Assembly: GCA_022781925.1 (NCBI GenBank)
Contig: JALESO010000026.1
Span: 1 to 57,885 of the forward strand
DNA from: Lachnospiraceae bacterium
GTDB taxonomy: Bacteria; Bacillota; Clostridia; Lachnospirales; Lachnospiraceae
DNA length: 57,885 nt
Reading direction: 5' to 3'
Both the position numbers and the translations under genes were made by a program. Below, piece after piece: positions 40,873 through 48,700 of this stretch (its first letter is position 1; the number at the start of each line of letters is the position of its first letter). The notes under the pieces are model-generated. The model ran no database searches, was not told where the DNA came from, and worked only from the letters and a program-made list of their open reading frames with translations.

Positions 40873-41847
40873 TTAATTCTGCCAGCAGATCTGTTCCCCT
40901 GTGATTGGAGTATAGCGGATCAGCCTGGCAGCATCCAGATTTTCCTTATGCATATCAACTGCAGAAATCTGATGATTTTCATAAGTCGTATAATAGTAAA
41001 TCCCACGATTCAGATTACAGCAGGAAGTGTACAGGGTTATCTCATATTTTCCTTTCGTCACTTCACAGCATCCACGCTGCTGATCCACCGAACCTAAAAT
41101 GTGGAAAAACTGGCTGATGCTTCCGTTTTCTGAATCGTCGGATATGGAATGCAGCCTTGTAAATGCCACCCGTGCAAAACGGGAGCTGGATGACAGATCG
41201 CCCGGAAGTCCCAGAGTACCCATGCCACGGCTGTATGCCTGCAGATCCAGCTTATCCGAAAAATGATTTTCCGGCTGGCTCGGAGACAAATGCATATATT
41301 GATTCAACTGAAACATCTGCTGTGGAAATGGCGGATTATTTGTCAGTACCCCCGCCGGATTGTCATATACATGCAGACCATCTGCCATACATTCCACCAC
41401 GATACATTCTTTTGTATCTGCGATCATCCAGTGAAGCTGTGCCGTCGGAAGACTTTCATGAAACGAAGTCCCCACCAGATGCATCTGCGCCAGACAGTCT
41501 TTTGCCTCCTGCACCGTAGCACACTGCCGCAGGATCCATGGAATAAATTCATACTGCGCTACATTTTTCTTTTTCTCTGACAGTTCCTGATACACCGCAT
41601 TTCCCACAAAATTCAGTCCTGCCATACCCAGTCCTTTTTCATTGATGGCATCATAATAAAGCGGATAATCCCCCACCACATGCGCCATGCCGAGGATTGC
41701 ATAATTTTTCTCAACGGCTCCCACATGGCGAAACTTCAGCGGATAGTTCCGGGGCGTGATGGTCAGCTCATCCCCGTATGAAAATTCATAATCCAGCGTT
41801 CTGCCAAAATAAGTATCTTTCGTTCTGTAAACTGCTGCTGTACACAT
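40873..41847 (-). CDS. Choloylglycine hydrolase (bile salt hydrolase-like)
   Basis: This Ntn-hydrolase of 324 residues removes the glycine or taurine from conjugated bile acids, or the acyl chain of related amides. The start MCTAAVYRTKDTYFGRTLDY gives the nucleophile Cys2 (after Met removal) with Arg16 and Asp19; AGLNFVGNA supplies Asn79, LTNNPPFPQQMFQLNQY the second Asn (170/171) and SSRFARVAF Arg223, the set found in bile salt hydrolases and penicillin V acylases. No signal peptide: the enzyme is cytoplasmic. GGAGG lies before the ATG, and the alpha/beta hydrolase gene ends 16 bases upstream, so they are probably one operon. Choice between bile acids and other substrates is not certain from the sequence. 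Confidence 0.9.
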   Translation of the reverse strand: MCTAAVYRTKDTYFGRTLDYEFSYGDELTITPRNYPLKFRHVGAVEKNYAILGMAHVVGDYPLYYDAINEKGLGMAGLNFVGNAVYQELSEKKKNVAQYEFIPWILRQCATVQEAKDCLAQMHLVGTSFHESLPTAQLHWMIADTKECIVVECMADGLHVYDNPAGVLTNNPPFPQQMFQLNQYMHLSPSQPENHFSDKLDLQAYSRGMGTLGLPGDLSSSSRFARVAFTRLHSISDDSENGSISQFFHILGSVDQQRGCCEVTKGKYEITLYTSCCNLNRGIYYYTTYENHQISAVDMHKENLDAARLIRYTPITGEQICWQN

Positions 41848-41863
41848 GCTGTTTTTCCTCCAT

Positions 41864-42748
41864 TTATATCCTCAAAAATTCTTCTGTGAGACACTTCGCA
41901 AAGGTCTCCGGTTCGTCAGAAGCAAAATTATGATATCCCGGAACCGTCAAATGCTTCCAGCCTTTTGCCTCTGCCGCCTGATAGGCCGAGCGGTGGAACA
42001 TTCCAGTCCTGTCGTCAGAACCGCATGCCACAGTCACCGGAACGGATATGTCAAAATCATCCAATTTCAAGTTTGAAAAGCTGTCCATTTCTTTTTCCAG
42101 AAACAATTCCAGATTTTTCAAATTACGGTTCTGCTGTTCCATGGACTGTCCCGCTTTGTCCCGGTTCATGCCACCCATGGCATTCACAAAGTGCATCATG
42201 CAAGTAATGATCCGATGCTTTTCGGCTCCTTTGCGCAGCTTCTCCCAAAACGCATCCTGCTCCTCTGCCAGTTCTCCGCTGCCACGCATCAGCGGTTCAT
42301 GTAAAAATACCTGCCGCACCAGCTCGGGATATTTCGTTGCCAGGGCAGCTGTCACCGCGCCGCCCGCGCTGCAGCCAGCCACAAAAACGCCCGTGCTCTG
42401 GTCTGCTTTTCCATCACTCTGACCAGCACTGCATCCATTGCTCTGCGATCCCGCTTCTTCCGAACACAGCCCTTCTTCAGCCTGTCGCTTCTGCTCTGCC
42501 CGTATGATCTCTGCCGCATCCTCCGCATGCGCCCAGACGGAAAAATCGGTCTCTCCCTCTGCGGCAATGCTCCGGCTGTATCCCCGCCGGTCATAGCTGA
42601 TCACCGTAAAATGCTCTGCCAGGATTGCGGACGTCCCCCGAAAAAATTCACTGTCGCAGGCTACTCCATGTATGAGCAGAAGGGTTGGACCACTGCCTTC
42701 CCTTCTGCAAAACAGCGTTCCATGTGCTGTCTCAATCTGATATTCCAT
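41864..42748 (-). CDS. Alpha/beta hydrolase beside the bile salt hydrolase
   Basis: A soluble 294-residue protein of the alpha/beta hydrolase fold: LLLIHGVACDSEFF (oxyanion region), VISYDRRGYSRSI, the nucleophile elbow AGCSAGGAV, an acid in ACGSDDRTG and His in PGYHNFASDEP. It carries an Ala/Gly/Gln-rich insertion (about 100-120) that is likely a loop. The gene is followed 16 bases later by the bile-salt-hydrolase-like gene; coexpression suggests a linked substrate, but nothing in the sequence shows it. GGAGG precedes the ATG. Esterase or thioesterase activity is a reasonable guess only. Confidence 0.85.
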   Translation of the reverse strand: MEYQIETAHGTLFCRREGSGPTLLLIHGVACDSEFFRGTSAILAEHFTVISYDRRGYSRSIAAEGETDFSVWAHAEDAAEIIRAEQKRQAEEGLCSEEAGSQSNGCSAGQSDGKADQSTGVFVAGCSAGGAVTAALATKYPELVRQVFLHEPLMRGSGELAEEQDAFWEKLRKGAEKHRIITCMMHFVNAMGGMNRDKAGQSMEQQNRNLKNLELFLEKEMDSFSNLKLDDFDISVPVTVACGSDDRTGMFHRSAYQAAEAKGWKHLTVPGYHNFASDEPETFAKCLTEEFLRI

Positions 42749-42858
42749 TTCTGTCTTCCTCCACCATCTATTAAATGCAAAATTCTTATCTGCTATAATT
42801 ACCGAATACTGTTAGTTTAACATAGATTTGAAGTAATAGAAACGGAATCTTTCTGTCA

Positions 42859-44574
42859 TTATATCTCCTGTTTCAGACAGGTTTTGATATCATCCTCCGC
42901 ATTGCTGATCAGATGCAGCTGGAACGTATCCACCAGATACTGCACCACATTCGGACTTAAAAATGCCGGCAGGATCGGTCCGAGATAAATATTTTTGATG
43001 CCGAGACTCAGCAGAGCCAGCAGTACCGCCACGGCTTTCTGTTCATACCAGGACAGAATCATGGACAACGGAAGGCTGTTGACATCCGTGTCAAAAGCAT
43101 CCGCCAGCGCCGTCGCAATGCGCACTGCCGAGTACGCATCGTTACACTGTCCCACATCCAGCAGACGCGGCAGCCCTGCCACAGTTCCAAAATCAATTTT
43201 ATTAAAGCGGTACTTTCCACATGCCAGGGTCAGGATCACACAGTCCTCCGGCACCATCTGTGCAAATTCCGTAAAATAGTTTCGTCCCGGACGTGCACCG
43301 TCACAGCCGCCGATCAGGAAAAAGTGACGGATCTGTCCGTCCTTTACTGCCTGCACGATTTCTCCCGCATGGCTTAATGTCGCCTCATGGGCAAAACCAG
43401 TCAGAAGTTCGTCCGCCTGCTGATACTCTGGGCAATCGGATGGCTCCGTCGGAGGAACATCCCGATCCGTATCATAGCCGCCAAGCGCCAGTGCCTGCTG
43501 AATGATCTCACTGAAATCTTTTTCCCCGTTTTCTTTTCCGGGGATATATTTCACACCGTCCCATCCCACTACGTTTGTGCTGTATATCCGGTCCTTATAG
43601 CTGTCCCGCGGTTTCATCAGACAGTTGGTGGTCATCAGAATACAGCCCGGAATATTGTCAAACTGCTTCTGCTGATCTTGCCATGCACCGCCGAAATTTC
43701 CCACCAGATGCGGATATTTTTTCAGGCCTTCATAGCCATGGCCCGGTAGCATTTCCCCATGGGTATAAATGTTGACACCGGTTCCCTGACTCTGCGCAAG
43801 CAGCATCTCCAGATCATGAAGATCATGTCCGGATACAATGATAAACGGCCCCGCTTTCAACTTCATCGGTACCGCATGCGGCGACGGGTTGCCATAAACC
43901 GTTGTGTTTGCCTCATCCAGCTTCTGCATGATCTCCAGCGCCATGGTTCCGGTCTTCATCGACAGCTGGATCAGTTCTTCCACCGTCAGCTGATCGTCGG
44001 TGACTGCCGTCAGTCCCTGGATATAAAAATCATCCACCGCATCACTGTAATATCCCAGTTCCCGCGCCTGATGGCCATAAGCGCTGATACCCTTCAGCCC
44101 ATAGATTACCAGCTGGCGCAGAGAACGGATATCCGCATCCAAGTCCTGATCATACATAATACCGGCGATCTGTGATGTGCGCAGCATCTCACTCTTCGTC
44201 TCCGGCAGCCGGTACGTCATATAGATATTTTCCGTTCCGGTGCCGCCGGTCTGCTGCCGCAGCTCGTCCTTGATCTTCTGTGCTTCCCGCAAAAGCTTCA
44301 CATGCACTTCCGGATCAAAGTTTACATTGGTCAGCGTCGTAAACAGGCAGTTCTCCACAAAGGACACCACACGTTTGTCCAAATGCATCTCTTTTTTCAA
44401 CAGAATGTCGCCATAACAGCTGATCCCCTTTAACTGAAAAATGAGCAAATCCTGCAAATTGGCTACTTCCGGTGTCTTTCCGCACACACCCTGTTTTGTA
44501 CAGCCCTTTCCATTTGCCGTCTGCTCACACTGATAACAAAACATCTCGTATCCGAGTTCCATATTATTCTGCAT
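42859..44574 (-). CDS. hcp: Hybrid cluster protein (hydroxylamine reductase)
   Basis: Hcp carries a [4Fe-4S] cluster and a hybrid Fe-S-O cluster; it reduces hydroxylamine in vitro and acts as an NO reductase and in protein S-nitrosylation. The N-terminus has the cluster ligands Cys13, Cys16, Cys25 and Cys31 (FCYQCEQTANGKGCTKQGVC), and the hybrid-cluster part contains VSGHDLHDLEMLLAQSQGTG, HGEMLPGHGYEGL, DRIYSTNVVGWDGVKYI and LTLACGKYRFN. The 571-residue length is right. GGAGG stands seven bases before the first ATG. The gene is monocistronic; an NO-responsive regulator such as NsrR or HcpR is not adjacent. Confidence 0.96.
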   Translation of the reverse strand: MQNNMELGYEMFCYQCEQTANGKGCTKQGVCGKTPEVANLQDLLIFQLKGISCYGDILLKKEMHLDKRVVSFVENCLFTTLTNVNFDPEVHVKLLREAQKIKDELRQQTGGTGTENIYMTYRLPETKSEMLRTSQIAGIMYDQDLDADIRSLRQLVIYGLKGISAYGHQARELGYYSDAVDDFYIQGLTAVTDDQLTVEELIQLSMKTGTMALEIMQKLDEANTTVYGNPSPHAVPMKLKAGPFIIVSGHDLHDLEMLLAQSQGTGVNIYTHGEMLPGHGYEGLKKYPHLVGNFGGAWQDQQKQFDNIPGCILMTTNCLMKPRDSYKDRIYSTNVVGWDGVKYIPGKENGEKDFSEIIQQALALGGYDTDRDVPPTEPSDCPEYQQADELLTGFAHEATLSHAGEIVQAVKDGQIRHFFLIGGCDGARPGRNYFTEFAQMVPEDCVILTLACGKYRFNKIDFGTVAGLPRLLDVGQCNDAYSAVRIATALADAFDTDVNSLPLSMILSWYEQKAVAVLLALLSLGIKNIYLGPILPAFLSPNVVQYLVDTFQLHLISNAEDDIKTCLKQEI

Positions 44575-44712
44575 CGCAATTCCTCCGGTTTCTCATCCAG
44601 ACAGATTTTCCTGAATCGAATCCATATATTTCTTTTTGAGGAAATCTATCTGCATGTTATTTCATAATCATATTTTTCACTTTATTTAACATGCCTGTTC
44701 CCCGGATTTTTA

Positions 44713-44769
44713 TACAAGAAAGTGTGCTGTCACATTTTCCTATAAATACAAGAAAGTGTGCTGTCACAT
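44713..44769. repeat. Two direct copies of ACAAGAAAGTGTGCTGTCACAT
   Basis: Identical 22-bp copies begin at 44713 and 44748, 35 bp apart. They lie between hcp and the L25 gene, in a gap (44575-44994) that otherwise holds GC-rich GCGAGTGCGC / GCACGAAGTGC text and two hairpins but no ORF. Confidence 0.8.
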
Positions 44770-44877
44770 ACTCTCGTGTACAAAATGCTCAAAAGCACAT
44801 CTTTCTTGTCCGCGCCGAGCACGCTTGCGAAGCAATAATTTCTTCTCGTGCGAGTGCGCATCGTTAGCACGAAGTGC

Positions 44878-44921
44878 TTTTGTTTTATAGGAAATTTAGC
44901 ATAATTTCCTATAAAACAAAA
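44878..44921. repeat. Perfect 19-bp inverted repeat
   Basis: TTTTGTTTTATAGGAAATT (44878-44896) and AATTTCCTATAAAACAAAA (44903-44921) are exact reverse complements around TAGCAT. Function unknown; it may be a transcription terminator or an RNA processing site after the L25 gene. Confidence 0.85.
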
Positions 44922-44960
44922 CGAAGCCACAGCGCTTAACTCTGTGACTCCGCTTTTTTT
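44922..44960 (-). terminator. Terminator of the L25 gene
   Basis: CGAAGCCACAG and CTGTGACTCCG pair around an 8-base loop, with GTTTTGTTTT following on the minus strand. It lies 35 bases after the L25 stop. Confidence 0.8.
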
Positions 44961-44994
44961 ACATTTTTTGGTGAATTGAAAATTTATATGGCTT

Positions 44995-45585
44995 TTACTC
45001 TTCTGCTGCTTCGTCGTCAGCTGCCTCATCATCCGGGATACTATTTCTGATGGCATCAACCATAACAACGATTGCTTCCGGATCGGTGTGGATATCGACA
45101 TCCGGGTTCTTAGAGATCTCAAGATCTTTGACACGGATAACGTCGCCGACTTTCATGCCTGCCACATCAACGGTAACATGGTCAACCAGTGCTGCCGGTA
45201 ATGCTTTGTATTCGATCTCCTCCAGGCACTCCTGCAGAGCACCCTCAAGAACTTTCTCACGGTTTTCAATCTGAACTGCTGCTGTTGAGTGAACTTTCTC
45301 GGTACTTACCAGTGCCTGGAAATCAATCTCATCGACGCAGCGTTTCATTGCATTATAATCTACCTCTTTGATCAGAACATCGTAATCCTGTCCTTCTACA
45401 TTCAGCATGATCTGGCTTCCTTTGTGATCTGTCTTTAACAGACGGTCAACTTCGATTCTGTCCATCTTCAACGGAATAGAACCCTCGATCTCTTTACCGA
45501 ACAGATTACCTGTTACGAATCCCTCTCTTCTGAGTTTCTTTGCTTTGACATCCATGCTTCTTTTTTCAGCTTTTAAAGTATTCAT
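44995..45585 (-). CDS. rplY: Ribosomal protein L25/Ctc
   Basis: L25/TL5/Ctc binds 5S rRNA in the large ribosomal subunit; the long Ctc form in Firmicutes is a general stress protein. The 196-residue protein shows LRREGFVTGNLFGKEIEGSI at the 5S-binding domain and a C-terminal TL5-like domain (AALVDHVTVDVAGMKVGDVI, KNPDVDIHTDPEAIVVMV) with an acidic tail. GGAGG lies seven bases before the ATG. TATAAT at 45676-45671 on the minus strand is a likely -10, though the -35 is poor. The gene is separate from the large surface-protein gene behind it. Confidence 0.9.
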   Translation of the reverse strand: MNTLKAEKRSMDVKAKKLRREGFVTGNLFGKEIEGSIPLKMDRIEVDRLLKTDHKGSQIMLNVEGQDYDVLIKEVDYNAMKRCVDEIDFQALVSTEKVHSTAAVQIENREKVLEGALQECLEEIEYKALPAALVDHVTVDVAGMKVGDVIRVKDLEISKNPDVDIHTDPEAIVVMVDAIRNSIPDDEAADDEAAEE

Positions 45586-45750
45586 TTATCTTTTCCTCCA
45601 AAAATCTGAATTGCTTAGCAGCCTTCTACAAAGAGGTTTTGTTAAGTAGTTCCTTATTTGTTACAGCGTCATTATAGCAGGTATATCAGAAACAGATTAA
45701 CCAAAATTTCAGAAAATATGGTATAATTTTTGGTTATTTTTGAACTTTTC

Positions 45751-48700
45751 TCAGGAAAAATCTACTTTTCCACCGCGTACATACCAGGTTCCATATTCAT
45801 TGGTTGCAAATCCGTTGTAACTGAAATCTACTTTTCCGGCAGTTACTTTCCACCAGCCGTACGCATTCTGTACCAGTCCATTGTAATTGAAGTCGATGGC
45901 TCCGTTTACTACCATGAACCAACCGTACTCATTGGATGCAAGACCGGTGTAGCTGAAATCTACGACTCCGTTGATCACCATGAACCAGCCATACTCGTTG
46001 GATACCAGTCCGGTGTAGCCAAAGTCTACCGCTCCGTTTACTACCATGAACCAGCCGTATTCATTTGCTGCAAGTCCCGTGTAGTTAAAGTCTACTGCTC
46101 CATTTGTTACTTTGAACCAGCCATATTCGTTTGCTGCAAGTCCGGTGTAACCAAAGTCTACTGCTCCGTTTACTACCATAAACCAGCCATTGTTGTTTGC
46201 CGCAAGTCCGGTATAAGTGTAATCTACTGCATTATCTCTGTATACATACCAGTTACCATCTTCTGCCATCTCGTTTGCCAGTCCGTCTGCATGTGTCGGT
46301 TCCGGATCTGGTGTCGGCTCTGCTTTCTTATCTGCATCCTTTGCTGCTGCAAGCACGCTATCCAGAGATGCCTCCGCTGCTTTCTGTGCTTCTGTCACTT
46401 CTTCTGTCGATGCCGCCGCATTCATTGCTTCCTCTGCTGCTTTTACTGCATCTTCAGCATTTGCTTTGTATGCAGCTTTCTGATCTGCAGTTAAGTTTGC
46501 CAGTTTTTCGATTTCTTCTGTAATAGAAGCTGCTTTGTCGTTTACGGCTTTCACTGCATCAGCTTTGGCTTTCTGCAGTTTTTCTGCTGCCGCTGCATCT
46601 GCAAGGTTCTTCTCGGACAATGCGGTTGCTTCTGTTGCTACTCCATCTAACGCTGTCTTTCCATCTGCAACTGCTTTGTCTACATCTGCGGTTGTTTCTG
46701 CTTCATCGATTTTTGCAATTGCTGCATCTTTTGCTTCATCCGATTTCTTGTTATAAGCTGCAACTTCTTCTTCACTTAAACCTTTCAGAGCCGAAATTAT
46801 TTCTTTCTGATCATTGGTATAATCCGTAATCTCTTTCTCTGCTGCAGTTTTTGCATTTTCCAATGCAAAGTCTCTGATCTCCACATCAAATGTAGCGGTC
46901 TGTCCTGCATATTTTACAGTAACGGTCTGCTTTTCTGCCACTTTGCTGCTGTCAAAACCAGTTATGATTACTTTAGAAAGATCTACAACATCTTCGGTTC
47001 CATCTTCATAAGAAGCTGTAACTGTCATACCGGTTGTATCAAGTGATTCGCCTAGATCATATACCGTTTTTGTCGGTGCATTTACTTTAATTTCAGAAAC
47101 AGCTACTGTCTTTGTACTTACCAGTACCGGAGCCATATTTTCTGCATTTGCATAAGATGCCGCACCTTCTTTACTTACAAAGAAAATACGATTTGCTTTG
47201 TCAACCTGTTTGCCAACCATATTTACAGCCAGTGTGATACTGTCCTGTCCGGCTGCTTTTGCTGCTGCAACTAATGATGTAACATCTGCTGTTGCTACTG
47301 TACCATTTGGTGTACTGATCTGTGCCGGATCATTGCTTATAATCGTTCCAAGGTTAAATTCTTCTGAAGTAATTACTCCATTTGCATCCAAAATTGCCGG
47401 TTTATTTTTCCAGTTCAGCGTATTTTCTGTCCAGTCTGTATTCTCTGCCATGGCAATCTGAAGCTGTGCATCCAAATTAGCAGCTTCACTGTAACGTACA
47501 CCCAGTAATGTCAGCTGTAATTTTACACGGTCAACCTGAGTAAGATCAATCTGTGACACATCAAATTTCAGATATGTAACTTTATTATCACTTCCACCTG
47601 CAGTTCCCAAGGTTCCTTTAGAATCTGTTCCATAGGAAGTCCGCAGGAAATTCTTTGCGCCAAAGTCTGCTGTCTGATCTCCACTCCAGCTGCCTGCAAA
47701 TGTATCCTGTGATACAACGGTTCTGGATACTTCGGAATCTTTTCCGATAACCTTTTTCACGGTTGCACGGATGACAGGAGCAGCTTCCTTCTCTGCATCC
47801 AGTTTTGCTGCGCCTTCGGTACTTGCAAATGCCAGTTCATAACCGTTTTCATCACATACTGCCAGAGAAAGTGTATTTTCGGAATCACCCATATTTTTGA
47901 TAAGTTCTGTCACATCTACGGTTGCCTTTGTTCCATCATAGTTTGAAGCCGTAATACCAACACTGTTTTTCACTTCGCTGTTTTTATCAACCTGAAATTC
48001 TTCTGAGTAAGCAACTTTTTCTGTATCCCACTCCGGATGTGTATTCCAGGTTGCTGTCTTCGCATCCCATTCTCCGGATACCGGAATCACCATCAAACGA
48101 TCTGTTCCAGTTGAACTGCTGCTACGTCGGTTGATCAATGTCAGCTCCAGTTCTGCTTTCTCCAGATTCTTAAGATCCTTTTTTAGATCTGATACATCAA
48201 ATTTTAAAACACTGATTTTTCCATCACTTCCATCGGAAGTATTTGTTATCTTTTCACCGAATAATCCATATTTTTCCTGATCCGTCTTTGCACCTGTCAT
48301 TCGAAGGACACGCAGATACTCATTATCAGAATAGGTATTATTCTTTTCGCCTTTCCAGCCTGCCAGATAGGTATCCTCTGCAGCTGTAATATTTACCTGC
48401 TTTACCTCACCGGCTTCAATATTGATGGTAACAGTTTTCTGTGTGGAAGCACCATACTCATCCAATGCCTTAAACGTAATTTCTTTCCGTCCACTGTCAC
48501 TGTCAGATGTTTCCCATGTAAACGTGCCCGTTTCAGCATCAAAGGACGCTCCTTTCGGAAGTGCGCTGACAACCGATAAGGTCACGTTATGTTCTTCCGG
48601 ATCCGTTGCTTTTACCTGGAAAGAAACCGTTTCTCCTGCCTTCACATTGAATGGTTCATTATCCAGATCTTCAAATACCGGTGCCGCATTTTTCTTGATA

